A stretch of 64,000 nt of DNA from RYN-230 sp963720645 (GCA_963720645.1 CAVRFX010000006.1:307832-371831); one strand, 5' to 3'. Positions 1 through 9,761 are shown, counted from the stretch's first letter. A program made the numbers and translations. The notes: generated from the sequence alone by a model not told the origin.

Positions 1-122
1 CAGGCGGTCCCGTCCCAGCAGGCCGAGCCCGGCCCAGGCCCGGTGCCCGGCGCCGGTTCATAGCCGCGGGCAGAGACCTGGCTCGCAGTGCCGGTCCAGC
101 CGCGGCCGCCACGGTGAGGAGC

Positions 123-1085
123 ATGACCTCCCCGCCGCACCTGTACCCCGGTCCCCGGACCACCGGCCCTCGCCGCGGGCCCGGCCGCTCCGGCCCGGCC
201 GGCCGCCCAGGCCCGGCCTGCTCGTCCCGGCTGGTGCGCGCCCCGGTGGCCGATCCCCGCTGGCCCGCCCGGCCCTGCTCGCCCTGCTGGCGCTGACCGC
301 CCTGCTGTACGCGGCCGGGCTGAGCCGCAACCGGCTGGGCGAACGACTTCTACTCCGCCGCCGTGCAGGCCGGCACCAGGAGCTGGAAGGCGTTCTTCTT
401 CGGCTCGTTCGACGCCTCGCTTCATCGCCGTGGACATGACCCCGGCCTCGCTGTGGGTCATGGAGCTGTCCGCCCGGGTGTTCGGGCTGAACTACTGGTG
501 CGTGCTGGTGCCGCCGGCACTGCGAGGGCGTCGCCAGGCGGCCGTCCTGTACGCCGCGGTCCGGCGCTGGTACGGGCCGTGGGCCGGGCTGCATCGGCCG
601 GAGCGGCGCTGGCCGTGACCCCGGTGGCCGCGCTGATGTTCCGGTTCAACAACCCCGACGCACTGCTGGTCCTGCTGATGACCGCGGCGCGTACGCGCAT
701 GGTCCGGGCCACCGAGTCCGGGCGGACCGGCTGGCTCGTGCTCGCAGGGCGCCTGCTCGGCTTCGGCTTCCTGACCAAGATGCTCCAGGCCTTCCTGGTG
801 CTGCCCGCATTCGCCCTGGTCTACCTGGTTGCCGGGCCGCGCGTGGCTGCGCGCACGGCGTTGGCAGCTGCTGGCCGGGCCGCGGCCGTCCTGCTCGCGG
901 CCGCCTGGTGGGTGGCCGCGGTGCAAGTTCACCCCGCCCGCGAGCCGGCCCTACGTGGGCGGCTCGGCCAACGACAGCATCCTCGAGCTGGCCCTGGGCT
1001 ACAACGGGCTGGTCAGGCTGGACGGCAACGAGACCGGATCGGTCGGCTTCAGCGGCGGCGGCCGCGCGCAGGCGAAGGCCCTGAG
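123..1085 (+). pseudogene. GT39 (PMT/ArnT-like) glycosyltransferase remnant
   Basis: An intact member would be a polytopic membrane enzyme that moves a sugar from a polyprenyl-phosphate donor to an acceptor outside the cell. The ATG at 123 follows a GAGGAG ribosome site (114-119). Family blocks appear in the right order but in different frames: FYSAAVQAGTRSWKAFFFGS (about 348), VDMTPASLWVMELSARVFGL (about 430), VTPVAALMFRFNNPDALLVL (about 615), LGFGFLTKMLQAFLVLPAFA (about 757) and GGSANDSILELALGYNGLVR (about 960). At least five frame changes are needed. Homology stops near 1085, where an unrelated gene piece begins on the other strand, so the C-terminal half is missing. The indels could be sequencing errors; the truncation cannot be explained that way. 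Confidence 0.7.
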
Positions 1086-1450
1086 TTGGCCAGGCGGGGC
1101 AGGGTGATGGTGAACCGCGTGTGGCCGGGTTTGCTGTCCACCTGGACGTGGCCGCCGTGGGCGGTCGTGACGGCGTCGACGATGGCCAGGCCCAGGCCGG
1201 GCTGGCGGCTGCGGTGGTTCCGCGGGAGCGGGAGGTGTCGCCGCGGACGAACCGCTCGACCAGGGCGGGCTGCAGTTGCGGGGCGATGCCGCGGCCGTTG
1301 TCGGTGACGGTCAGCTCGACGGTGCCGGGGGCGGGGCCGGTGGCCAGGGCGACGGTGACGGTGGTGGCGGCCGGGGTGTGCTTGGCTGCGTTTGCTCACC
1401 AGGATGGCCAGATCTGGTGCAGCCGGTGCTCGTCGCCGCGGACCAGGACT
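1086..1450 (-). pseudogene. Sensor histidine kinase, C-terminal ATPase-domain remnant
   Basis: Only the HATPase_c part of a two-component sensor kinase is present. Read from right to left: DEHRLHQI (N-box lead-in, about 1420-1445), then after a frame change a stretch equivalent to VELTVTDNGRGIAPQL (about 1275-1325), then GLGLAIVDAVTTAHGGHVQV (G2 box, about 1135-1195) and the end TRFTITLPRLA near 1100. The His phosphoacceptor domain, membrane segments and a response regulator partner are absent. It is cut at both ends by unrelated remnants, so it is very unlikely to be functional. The family call is secure because the N, G1 and G2 boxes are all recognisable. Confidence 0.7.
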
Positions 1451-1451
1451 G

Positions 1452-1793
1452 GTTCGCCTGGTAGTTCCAGCGGGATCGCGGCCGGCTGCGGCGAGACCAT
1501 CGGCAAACCGTACGAGGACGGGTCAGGTCACCGTACCTGGAGATGTTCCGCCAGCCGGTGCTGGTCTACGCGGCGGACGGGCCGGGCCTGGGGGTGGTCC
1601 GCGAGCGGGCGGCCGCCCGGGAGATGCCGGTCGCCATCTATACCGAGGACATGTTCGCCACCGGGCATGACGAGGCCAACCGGGCGGTGGTCCGGGCGGT
1701 GGCGCCGGCGACCTCCGGCTGGCCGGGGTCGCGGTGTACGGGCCGCGCAACGCGGTGGACAAGGTCTGCAAGGGCCTGGCCCTGCACTCCTGA
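1452..1793 (+). pseudogene. DUF2000 family protein remnant
   Basis: C-terminal two thirds of a DUF2000 protein (a small family of unknown function, distantly similar to peptidyl-tRNA hydrolase 2). Recognisable blocks are GETIGKPYEDGSG (about 1490), MFRQPVLVYAADGPG (from 1543), IYTEDMFATGHDEANRAVVR (about 1640) and AVYGPRNAVDKVCKGLALHS ending in TGA at 1791-1793. These blocks lie in different frames, so at least two indels are present, and the usual N-terminus is not found. Upstream DNA is the histidine-kinase remnant, so the gene also seems truncated rather than only misread. Confidence 0.6.
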
Positions 1794-1943
1794 CCCCGGT
1801 CGGGCCAGGTACCGTCAGCGGCCCCCGGTGACGTCATAGCGGGCTGAGAAAGGTCCGCCCGGCGTGCGAGCAGAACGCCCTGCGGGATCGTCGTGGTGAT
1901 GAACCGGCAGGGCCGCTGCCGGAGGAACGCCTAGGGAGGCCCC

Positions 1944-2247
1944 GTGACTGGCCTGGTCTGGCTCAACGTCCCGCTGGTGGTTCTGGTCTTCCTGGCCATC
2001 GTCGGGATCCCGATGTGGCTGACGTTCAGCGTCCCGAGCGCCAGCCCGACTACGCCGGGGCCCGGGCCCATTTCCGGGCCAAGGAGCGGCGCGGCCGGAT
2101 CAGCACCGAGGCGGCGCGCGATCCGCGCCGGGGCTGGCCGCCGCCCGCCAGCACGCCACGGCCTCGGCCGCGATACCGGGGCGCAGGCACTCCGGGCCGG
2201 GCCAGGGCCGCCGCGTCCACGACGCGGAGCGCTCCGCCCGTTCCTGA
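1944..2247 (+). CDS. Small single-pass membrane protein (paralogue of 55198-55482), frameshifted
   Basis: The GTG at 1944 follows GGGAGG (about 1934-1939). The first 28 residues carry one hydrophobic helix (VPLVVLVFLAIVGIPMWLTF). After about 2030 the homologous reading continues in another frame as RPERQPDYAGARAHFRAKER, which matches the order of residues in the paralogue at 55198 (RHRHAAPDYREARAHDRDTR). The tail needs a further frame change and its end at 2247 is a guess. It is probably an inner-membrane protein with a charged cytoplasmic tail; no enzymatic motif is visible. I do not know a function for this family. Confidence 0.5.
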
Positions 2248-2302
2248 TGACGCGTTCCGCCTGACCGTGGCGCGGGCTGACACGGCGCTGGCGCCGGCTG
2301 GG

Positions 2303-3235
2303 TCAGTCCGGCCCGGGGCGCCCCGGAGCGGCGCACGGCTGGCCCGCCAGGTCGAGCAGGTCGTCGAGCACCACGCCGAACGAGCGCGCCGGGAGGGTCA
2401 GATGGCCCTCGCCGCGGGCCAGGTGGGCCCGCGCTCCCGGGATGTGGGCCGCGAGCCAGGCGCCGTGCCCGGACGGGACCATCCGGTCCTCGTCCCCCTG
2501 CCAGATGGCGACCGGGACGGCGCCGGCCTGATCCACCGGGAAACCCCAGTCGCCGACGAACGCGATGTCGTCATCCCGCCAGCCGGCGATGCCGGACCGC
2601 AGCGCGGCCCGGAAAGAGCCGGCCAGGTAGTCCGCGAACTCCGCGGTGACCACGGCGCGGTCGGCGGCGGAGATCAGCCCGCCCAGCTCCTCGGCCACCT
2701 CCTGGCCGGTGACCTGGCCGAGTCCGGCCGCGGCCTCCTCGAGGAACGCGGTGAGCGGGGCCCCGCCCTGCCCGGCCGCGGCGAATTCGGCCACGTTCTC
2801 CGGGCCCATCCCGGCCGTCCAGTCCAGGCCCGCGGCCTGGGCCGGTGCCACCCCGGCCAGCGAGGCTGCGGCCAGGCACCGGCCGGGCAGCAGCGCCGCG
2901 CAGGCCAGCGCGTGCGGACCGCCGCCGGACCAGCCGACGGTCACGAACTGCCGGGCACCGAGGCCGTCGAGCACCGCCGTGACATCGGCCGCCGCGTCCG
3001 CGATGCGGCGGCCCGGCTGCACGGTCGATCCGCCGTAACCGGGCCGGGCGTACATGACGGTGCGCAGCCCGCGCGCGGCGGCCGCATCCGCCATGGCCGG
3101 GAACACCACGAGGCCGCCGGGGGTGCCGTTGTGGAAGACCAGCGGCAGGCCGTCCTGCGGGCCGGCGGTGAGCACCTCCAGCCGACGTCCGTCCGGGGTG
3201 GCCAGGACATGGGTTCCGCGCGGCTCGTTCGGCAT
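2303..3235 (-). CDS. Alpha/beta hydrolase, 310 aa
   Basis: Alpha/beta-hydrolase-fold enzyme of unknown substrate, probably cytoplasmic as no signal peptide is seen. It has the oxyanion-side segment VFHNGTPGG (about residues 33-41), the nucleophile elbow GWSGG with Ser103, an acid in WQGDEDRMVP near residue 248 and the catalytic His in RGEGHLTL near residue 277. The length is normal for the family. The ATG at 3235 fits the first beta strand. It is transcribed in the same direction as the receptor kinase upstream, with a 21-base gap from that gene's stop, so the two may share a transcript. Confidence 0.85.
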   Translation of the reverse strand: MPNEPRGTHVLATPDGRRLEVLTAGPQDGLPLVFHNGTPGGLVVFPAMADAAAARGLRTVMYARPGYGGSTVQPGRRIADAAADVTAVLDGLGARQFVTVGWSGGGPHALACAALLPGRCLAAASLAGVAPAQAAGLDWTAGMGPENVAEFAAAGQGGAPLTAFLEEAAAGLGQVTGQEVAEELGGLISAADRAVVTAEFADYLAGSFRAALRSGIAGWRDDDIAFVGDWGFPVDQAGAVPVAIWQGDEDRMVPSGHGAWLAAHIPGARAHLARGEGHLTLPARSFGVVLDDLLDLAGQPCAAPGRPGPD

Positions 3236-3256
3236 GCCGGCCAGCCTAATCCGGGG

Positions 3257-5882
3257 TCAGGGCAGGCTGTCCATCCGCATGGCCTGGACCTGGGCCGACT
3301 TGGTGTTGGCGACGAGCAGCGTGCCGCGGCTGACCGCAAACTGCCGGGGCTGCAAGCCGGACTGGACGTAGCCGAGCAAGGCGGGCTTACCGGCCAGCGC
3401 CTTGCCCACGCTGACCACCGCGAGGTTGGGCGTGGAGCCTGGCTGGTTGACCTTGTTGGAGTCGGCGACCACGATCCGGCTTCCGTGGCTGATGATGGCC
3501 AGCCCGAGCGGTGACTGGCCCACGGCGACGCGGGCGAGCAGGGCGTGCCCGGGATCGCTGAGCAGCTTGGCCGTGGAGAACCCGAGCAGCGCGTTGGAGC
3601 CGACCGCGGTGACCCACAGATCCTGCCCGCCGTTCGAGAACTCGATGCGGTTGGGCTTGCAGCCAGCCGGGATCGTCTTCATCATGGCCGAGCCCGGGTG
3701 CTGCTCGGCCTTGGCCACGTCGATGACGCTCAGCACGCCGGCCCGGGCGTGGAGGGGTTGGCCAGCCCGCTGGCCACGTAGGCGTGCTGGCCGTCCGGGG
3801 CCATCGCGATCCCGATGGGCTGGGGGCCCACCTTGATCAGCCCGACGAAGTCGGCGGGCCCGAAGCCGGACGTGAGCGCGCGCTTCAGCTTGAACACCCC
3901 CACGTGCGCGGAGTTCTGGAAGGTGACGAACGCGTACCGCCCGTTCGGGGTGATCGCGACATCCTCCGCATGCTGCTGGCCCGGGCTGGTCAGCGACCCC
4001 ACCGGGCTGGCCCCCGCCTGCTGCTCCAGGGAGCTGACCTGGAAGACGGTGATCCCGCTGCCCCCGGTGACGACCAGGTAGCGTCCGTCTGGGGTGAGCG
4101 CCTCCCCCTGGGCGTGCGAGAGCCCGCTGCTCCACATCAGCGACGGCACGGCCTTGGAGGTGTTCATCACGGCGAGGCCGTTGCCGGCGCCCGACACGAA
4201 CGCGAAGCCGGGGACGGTCGCGACGTCGAAGGGGTTCCCGCCGGTCTGCACCAGGTGGCTGGTGACCTGGCCCAGCGGGGAGCCCTTGGCCGTACGGGTG
4301 GTGCACCCGGGAACCGCCAGCGACTCTGCCTGCGACGACCCGGCGGGCTGGGCGTTCCCGGGCGAGAAGGGCTTGGCCACGTAGAGCACGGCGGCCACCA
4401 CGACCACGACGGCACCTAGCGCGATGAGGGCCCACCGGCCACGGTGACTGCCGCCCGGGCCGCTGGGCGGCGGCGGGGCCACCCGGCGGAAGGCAGGTGG
4501 CGGGCCCTGCGGCGGGGCGGGATAGCCGCCCGGGGTGACCAGCGGCACGTCCCGGGTCGCGTCGGGAACCCGGGCACGGGGCGGCGCCGCGGCGGCGCCG
4601 CGCCCGGGGCTCCTGCGGCGGGGGCTCGCGGTACAGCGAATCCCAGGGGGCGGGCTCACCCGCCGGCGGCCCGCCCGGCCCGCCGGGCGGGGTCTGCGGC
4701 CGGTGCGTCTCAGGGGCCGGGAACTCGTACTCGTACCTGGGGGTCTCGCCAGAGGCGGGTCCCGCCAGCTCGGTGTCCGGGCCGTGGTCCGCCGCCGGGA
4801 GGTCTGCCGGAGGCAGGCTGGTGGCGGCCCAGGGCTCGCTCCCGGGCCCGGTGTAGGTGTCCCCCGGCCCGGCGGGGATGCCGTCCGGCCCGGCGGAGGT
4901 GTCCCCCGGGCCCGCCCTGCCCCGGATCAGCAGGTATCCCGACGATCCGGGTGGCCTCGCGGGGCGGCGGCCCGGGGACAACCCCGGGCCGTCCCGGGTC
5001 GGTCCCGGACGAGTCGAGCCCGCAGGCCCGGCGCAGTGCGACGGCGAATTCCGGGCAGGTGGCGTACCGTTCCACGGCCACCTTGGCCAGGGCCTTCGCC
5101 ATCACCTCATCGACGGCCGCGGGCAGGTCGGGGCGGCGGCTGGTCAGCTCGGGCGGCGGAGCGGAGATCTGGGCCCACATGACCGCGACCGACTCGTCCC
5201 TGACGAACGGCGGCTGGCCGGTGAGCATGGTGTACGCCGAGCACGCCAGCGCGTACTCGTCGGTCCGCCCGTTCACCGCCCGCGCCTCGATCTGCTCAGG
5301 CGCGATGTAGTCCAGCGTGCCCAGGAACTGGCCGGTCGAGGTCAGCGCGCTGACCGACAGGGCCCGTTTGCTCAGGCCGAAGTCGGAGAGGTAGGCGTGG
5401 CCCGGGTGGTCTCCCCCGCCCGCCGCGTCCAGCAGGATGTTGCCCGGCTTGACGTCCCGGTGCACCAGGCCGTGCGAGTGGGCCGCCTCCAGGGCGGCCG
5501 CGACCTGGGTGATGATGTGGCAGGCCCGCGCGGCGGGCAGCGGCCCCTCGGCTTCGACGAGTTCCTGCACGTTCGGGCCATGCACGAAGCGCATCGCGAT
5601 GAACAGCACCCCGTTGGCCTCGCCCGCTTCGAAGATCGGGATGATGTTGGGGTGGTCCACCGCGGCCGCCGTGCGTGACTCCCGGATGAACCGCTGGCGG
5701 AACGCCTCGTCGCGGGCCAGCTCGGGCGCCAGGACCTTGATCGCTACCGGGCGCTCCAGCCTCGTGTCGTAGGCGCGGTAGACCACGGCCATGCCGCCCC
5801 GGCCGATCTGCTCATCCAGCCGGTACGAGGCCAGGCGTGACCCGACGCCGAACCCGCCAAACGCCGGGGTTTCGTCAGCCAC
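3257..5882 (-). CDS. Receptor Ser/Thr protein kinase with extracytoplasmic beta-propeller (frameshifted)
   Basis: Membrane receptor kinase. From the GTG at 5882 (AGGGGG upstream) the kinase domain has GRGGMAVVY (27-35), the ATP lysine in VAIK (Lys49), HRDVKPGN (141-148), DFG (167-169) and the APE motif. It is followed by a Pro/Gly-rich linker, one membrane helix (WALIALGAVVVVVAAVLYVA, about 4375-4435) and a YncE/YVTN-like beta-propeller with repeats such as LTPDGRYLVVTGG, ITPNGRYAFVTF and MAPDGQHAYVAS. The frame changes near 4930, 4600 and 3745, while homology continues through to the stop at 3257. No PASTA repeats are present, so the ligand is probably not peptidoglycan. A full paralogue lies at 20645-23247. 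The indels are likely sequence errors. Confidence 0.85.
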
Positions 5883-6427
5883 CGCGGCCCCCTGCCCACG
5901 CGTGCCGAAGCCAGCTCTCGGGAATCTCACTGGCCACACTGATTACCCGGGGTACTTTACTTTCCCTTGGTCCATAGTTCCCGCTCATCCCCCAGGCCGA
6001 ACGGCGGCTGGGGGCTTTGATAGTCATTCGTTGCCTCCTGGCCAGCCCGGCGGACGCGGCGCCGGCCTGCCCTGGGCCCGGGAGGCCGGGACCAGGCCCG
6101 GCGGGCCGAACCGGGCGTCGCGGGCCAGGACCGGGCCCGGCGGGCCGGGCGTCCCGGGCGCTGCCGTGACGGCTACCGCCCGGACGCCGTGGTGCTGGCC
6201 CGCCAACGTGACCTGGGCGAGGTTCAGGCCGGCTATTGAGCGACACATCCGCCCGAAACAATCGTTATGTAATAGTAACGCGCGCCCAAGCAACCTTTCC
6301 CGTGGGTATCTCCTCACGAAAAGCCGGTCATGGCCTTTCCCGCACATTGGCAGTACCGTCATCCCCGGGGGGATTGGCTGCGCGTCCCGGGCCAGAAAGC
6401 GGGGCGGGGGAAACTGTGGAGGTGTCC
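5883..6427. other. Divergent intergenic region between receptor kinase and lysyl oxidase-like gene
   Basis: About 545 bases with no convincing gene. A hairpin with CCCCCAG (5989-5995) pairing with CTGGGGG (6008-6014) and an inner GCCG/CGGC pair lies near the kinase side. A GC-rich block at about 6080-6150 holds two copies of a unit containing GGCCCGGCGGGCC. The stretch 6255-6320 is clearly more AT-rich (includes CGTTATGTAATAGTAACG at 6263-6280, with 5-base inverted ends) and probably holds the promoter of the secreted-protein gene at 6428. The kinase promoter probably lies in the AT-rich stretch 5935-5985. Confidence 0.45.
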
Positions 6428-7924
6428 ATGAAACGGACCGGCTGGCGCGCGCGCTGGGCCGCGATAGCGGCGGCGACATTAGCGGCAGCAGCAATATGCG
6501 GACCGGTGACCGCCGCGGGGGCCGCCCCGGCCACCGGGCCGCGGGTGAAGCTGATCGTGGCGCAGAACAACGTCACCGTCCCCCGGTACGGCCGCCAGGT
6601 TTACCTGGATCCTGGCATCTGGGTGGCGTCACTCGGCTCGCCCTTCGAGCTCGACGTGCAGCGGCCGGACCTCTCGACGCCGCTGTCCCTCACCCAGGTC
6701 GTCCACCTGCCCGGCGGCGGCACCCAGCGGATCCCCTGGCCGGCCAGCCTCCTCGGAAAGATCCCGACCGGCCTGCCGGACTTCGTCCGCATGACCGTCG
6801 CGAACTCCAGCGGCAAGGTGGTGGCGTCGAGCCGCCTCGAGTTCTGCCCCAACGATTACAACCCGCAGCGGGCTTCCCCCAACAGCCCGGCCACCTCCCC
6901 GTATCCGCAGGAGTGCGTCGGCGATCCGTTCCCGAAGTCGCTGATCTGGGGCGTGGCCAAGGGCTGGGCCGTCGACCCGGCCTCGCAGGGCGGGCAGGGC
7001 ATGAGGCTGGCGCTCGGGCGGTACACGGTCACCGAGACCATCATGCCCACCTACGTCCGGCTGCTGAACATCTCCTCCGCCGACGCCTCGGCGAGCGTCA
7101 AGATCAAGGTGGTGAAGGCCTCGGGGTGCTGCGGCCTGGCTGCCCGGGGCGCCCGGGCCGCGCATCGCCCGCAGAACCGGCCACTGGCGTCCGCGCCGGC
7201 CGTCCCCACCGTGGCGAACCCGCCGGCCAGCACGCTGCCGGATCTGGTCCCGCTCCCGTCCTGGGGCATCTCGGTCAACCACATCAAGAAGACGAAGACG
7301 CAGCCCGCGTCCGACCAGCTCGACTTCGGCGCCACCGTGTGGGTCGGGAACGCCCCGCTGGATGTCGAGGGCTTCCGGTCCCACGGCTCACCGATCATGA
7401 AGGCCTATCAGTATTTCTGGCAAAACGGGCACATCGTCGGCCGGCTTCGCGCCGGGACCATGGGATTCGACTCGAAGAAGGGCCACAACCATTGGCACTT
7501 CGAGCAGTTCGCCCAGTACCAGCTGCTCAATTCCGCTCAGCAGACAGCCGTGCGGAGTCACAAGGTCGGCTTCTGCATCGCCCCGACCGACCCGGTCAAC
7601 CTCCTGGAGCCTAACGCGGTATGGCAGCCCTCCTTCCTCGGGTTCGGCGGCCAGTGCGGCTCGACGACCGCCCTGTGGGTGCAGGAAATGATGCCGGTCG
7701 GCTGGGGCGACACCTATTTCCAGTCGGTCGCCGGGCAGTCGTTCAACATCACCGGCGTGCCGAACGGCACCTACTACATCCAGGTGACCGCCAATCCGCA
7801 GAAGGTCCTGCATGAGACCGACACCAGCAACGACGTTTCACTCCGGAAGGTCATTCTCGGCGGCAAACCCGGCCACCGCACGGTGCGGGTGCCGGCCGTG
7901 AACGGTATCGATCCGGAGTCCTGA
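6428..7924 (+). CDS. Secreted lysyl oxidase-like protein, 498 aa
   Basis: Exported protein with a lysyl-oxidase-type copper site. The ATG at 6428 follows GGAGGTG (6418-6424) and opens a signal peptide: KR residues, a hydrophobic run (AAIAAATLAAAAICGPVTA) and a likely cut after AGA-AP. The copper motif GHNHWHF lies at residues 352-358 (His353, His355, His357), and near the end stands GVPNGTYYIQVTANP followed by ETDTSNDVSL, as in bacterial lysyl oxidase-like proteins. The N-terminal 250 residues form an extra beta-rich region. Known family members oxidise peptidyl lysine to allysine; here the substrate is unknown. Its 3' end overlaps the convergent lactonase gene by 74 bases. Confidence 0.85.
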   Translation: MKRTGWRARWAAIAAATLAAAAICGPVTAAGAAPATGPRVKLIVAQNNVTVPRYGRQVYLDPGIWVASLGSPFELDVQRPDLSTPLSLTQVVHLPGGGTQRIPWPASLLGKIPTGLPDFVRMTVANSSGKVVASSRLEFCPNDYNPQRASPNSPATSPYPQECVGDPFPKSLIWGVAKGWAVDPASQGGQGMRLALGRYTVTETIMPTYVRLLNISSADASASVKIKVVKASGCCGLAARGARAAHRPQNRPLASAPAVPTVANPPASTLPDLVPLPSWGISVNHIKKTKTQPASDQLDFGATVWVGNAPLDVEGFRSHGSPIMKAYQYFWQNGHIVGRLRAGTMGFDSKKGHNHWHFEQFAQYQLLNSAQQTAVRSHKVGFCIAPTDPVNLLEPNAVWQPSFLGFGGQCGSTTALWVQEMMPVGWGDTYFQSVAGQSFNITGVPNGTYYIQVTANPQKVLHETDTSNDVSLRKVILGGKPGHRTVRVPAVNGIDPES

Positions 7925-8798
7925 CCGCGGAGTCCAGGCGCGGATGCCTGGGGTAAGGGAGCGCACCCGGGCCGGCGCAGGTCATCTGGGCCGGCCCGGA
8001 GCCGTCCAGCTCCGCGGTGAGTGCGGGCCAGGCGTCCGGGTCGTGCCCGGGGACCAGCCGGTAGCCGCGCTCCGCGGCGATCTGCTTGAGCTTGCGGATC
8101 TGGGCCACGCTCTGCTCCGCCGAGGCCCCGATCCGCCCGCCGACCGCGACCTCGCGGTCGATGTTCTCGGTCAGGTCGGCCGCGTCGAACGCGAACACGA
8201 ACCCCCCGCCGCCGGCGGACGGGTCGATCCGCACCACGAAACTCTGGTGCCCCGGGGTGTGCCCGGCGGTCAGCACGGCAGTCACGCCCGGCGCGATCTC
8301 CGTGTCGCCCTCGGCGGCCCGCCAGTCGATCCGCGGGTCGTCGAAGTCCACCCGGAAGATGCCGTTCGCTTCCGGGCCGGGCGGCGCCGACATGCCGTAG
8401 TCGAGTTCCGACCGCTGGATGTGCACCGGGACCCGCCCGGCGAAATGCTTGAGGCCCCCCGCGTGGTCGTAATGCAGGTGGCTGACGGCGACCGCATGGA
8501 CGTCGGCCAGGTCCACGCCCGCCGCGTCCAGTGCCTCCGCCAGCGGCTCGCCGGGGCCGGGCAGCACCGGCTGCACCAGCGGGTCGCCGTGGAACCGGGC
8601 GCGCAGCGCCTGATCGGTGATCAGCGCGCTGTTGTACCCCGTGTCCAGCAGCAGCCAGCCACCGTCGCACAGCAGCAGCACGCCGGGCACGGGCTCGCGC
8701 AGCATCTCATGATCGGACGCCCCCTCCACGGACACGGACCTGGGCAGGTCCGCCCAGCCCAGGGTGAGCGGGATGATGCGGCGGACCCCAGCAGTCAC
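7851..8798 (-). CDS. Metallo-beta-lactamase-fold hydrolase, N-acyl-homoserine-lactonase-like, 315 aa
   Basis: Zinc hydrolase of the MBL fold, closest in pattern to AHL-lactonase-family proteins that open acyl-homoserine lactone rings. Seen: DTGYN (about 73), the di-zinc motif SHLHYDHAGG (about 109-118), AGHTPGHQSF (about 183), FAFDAADLTENI (the Asp ligand region) and the late VPGHDPDAW. The last 40 or so residues are Arg/Pro-rich and overlap the 3' end of the lysyl oxidase-like gene, which suggests that the true stop may lie near 7930 after a frame change. No signal peptide is seen. Activity on AHLs is inferred from family only. Confidence 0.8.
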   Translation of the reverse strand: MTAGVRRIIPLTLGWADLPRSVSVEGASDHEMLREPVPGVLLLCDGGWLLLDTGYNSALITDQALRARFHGDPLVQPVLPGPGEPLAEALDAAGVDLADVHAVAVSHLHYDHAGGLKHFAGRVPVHIQRSELDYGMSAPPGPEANGIFRVDFDDPRIDWRAAEGDTEIAPGVTAVLTAGHTPGHQSFVVRIDPSAGGGGFVFAFDAADLTENIDREVAVGGRIGASAEQSVAQIRKLKQIAAERGYRLVPGHDPDAWPALTAELDGSGPAQMTCAGPGALPYPRHPRLDSAVRTPDRYRSRPAPAPCGGRVCRRE

Positions 8799-8870
8799 GA
8801 AGCTCTCCTTCCGGGTCGGGGACCCTGGCTGAATTCTGGCCCCCGCGGGGCGGTGTCTGCCCGGCGGGCC

Positions 8871-8900
8871 GGCCGGGAGGCCGGGAGGCCGGGAGGCCGG
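8871..8900. repeat. Short tandem repeat, 8-base unit
   Basis: Nearly four head-to-tail copies of GGCCGGGA, just downstream of the glutamic-peptidase terminator and upstream of the lactonase start. Likely a slippage-prone spacer without a clear role. Confidence 0.8.
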
Positions 8901-8910
8901 ACATGGATCA

Positions 8911-8938
8911 GCCCCGGCAACGTCATCGTTGCCGGGGC
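8911..8938 (-). terminator. Stem-loop terminator of the glutamic peptidase gene
   Basis: A perfect 12-base-pair stem (GCCCCGGCAACG, 8911-8922, with its complement at 8927-8938) and a 4-base TCAT loop, starting 16 bases beyond the peptidase stop at 8955. There is no long T tract, which is common for actinobacterial terminators. Confidence 0.75.
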
Positions 8939-8954
8939 CGTTCCGGTCAGGAGG

Positions 8955-9761
8955 TCAGTTGCTTCTCTTCCAGGTGACCGTGAAGCTGTTGCCCCCGCTG
9001 AGCGAGGTGACCGAATCCTTGGCGTTGCCGGCGCTGTCCACCATGACGATCTGCGTCGGGCTGAAGTTCCCGATCGCCGAGCCGTTCACCGTGGCGCTGG
9101 TGAACTTGACCGGGCTGAAGTGAGCCAGGGGCAGGATGCCGCCGCTGGCCGTGCAGCACGGTGCTTCCGCGATCACCTCGGCGGAGGAGTTCGCCGCGCC
9201 CGAGAGCGACTTGTTGACGGTGTGGCTCCAGCCCTGGGTGGTGTCACTCAGCTTCAGCGTGTAGCTGCTGCTGCCGTTGTAGGTGACCGAGCCGGTGAAG
9301 TGGTCCCCGGGCCGGACCGTGTTGCTGAAGTTGACCGGGTAAGCCGGGTACATCTCGTACCAGGAGTAATACTCAGCCGTGCTGCCGGAGCAGTCCACCT
9401 CGCTACCGGTCTGCTCGACGGTACTGCTGTTGTAGCCGTCCAGGCCGACCCAGAAGCTGGAGTACTTGGCCGAGCCGCTGCAGGTGCCGGTCGGCTCGGT
9501 CCAGCTGGCGGACACGCTCTTGTAGGTGCCGCTGGCCGCGGCGTAGCCGGACCAGTTGGTACTCGAAGCCGCGTTCGCCGGGCCGCCGTGCGCGACTAGG
9601 GGTCTGGTGGCGGGGCCGCCCGGGCGGATGAGGTGGACGGCGGGCCTGATCAGGTGAGTAGCGTGCTGTGCGGCAGGTGCTGCGGAGGCCGTTCCGGCCG
9701 CCGCTACCGACCCGAGCACGATGCCCAGGCCAGCGAGCGGGATGCACCATCTCCGTAACAT
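8955..9761 (-). CDS. Secreted glutamic peptidase, G1 (eqolisin) family, 268 aa
   Basis: Secreted acid protease of family G1. The ATG at 9761 has a strong AGGAGGAG site upstream and starts a signal peptide (RR, then a hydrophobic run, likely cleavage near TASA-AP). The eqolisin landmarks are present: NWSGY (69-73), FWVGLDGYNSSTVEQTGSEV with the catalytic Gln117, YSWYEMYP (about 132-139) and the second half ending in AEVIAEAP, where Glu199 (or Glu195) is the catalytic acid. The family mechanism uses the Gln/Glu pair to activate water. The gene stands alone with its own terminator. Together with the neighbouring lysyl oxidase-like protein it points to an exoprotein cluster. Confidence 0.85.
   Translation of the reverse strand: MLRRWCIPLAGLGIVLGSVAAAGTASAAPAAQHATHLIRPAVHLIRPGGPATRPLVAHGGPANAASSTNWSGYAAASGTYKSVSASWTEPTGTCSGSAKYSSFWVGLDGYNSSTVEQTGSEVDCSGSTAEYYSWYEMYPAYPVNFSNTVRPGDHFTGSVTYNGSSSYTLKLSDTTQGWSHTVNKSLSGAANSSAEVIAEAPCCTASGGILPLAHFSPVKFTSATVNGSAIGNFSPTQIVMVDSAGNAKDSVTSLSGGNSFTVTWKRSN

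Noticed and set aside
2015..3514. Open reading of about 500 codons on the plus strand
   Set aside because: Only its first 40 or so residues look real (the tail of the small membrane protein); the rest is antisense to the alpha/beta hydrolase and kinase genes.
5989..6014. Rho-independent terminator
   Set aside because: It lies between two divergent starts where no transcript should end; more likely a leader structure.
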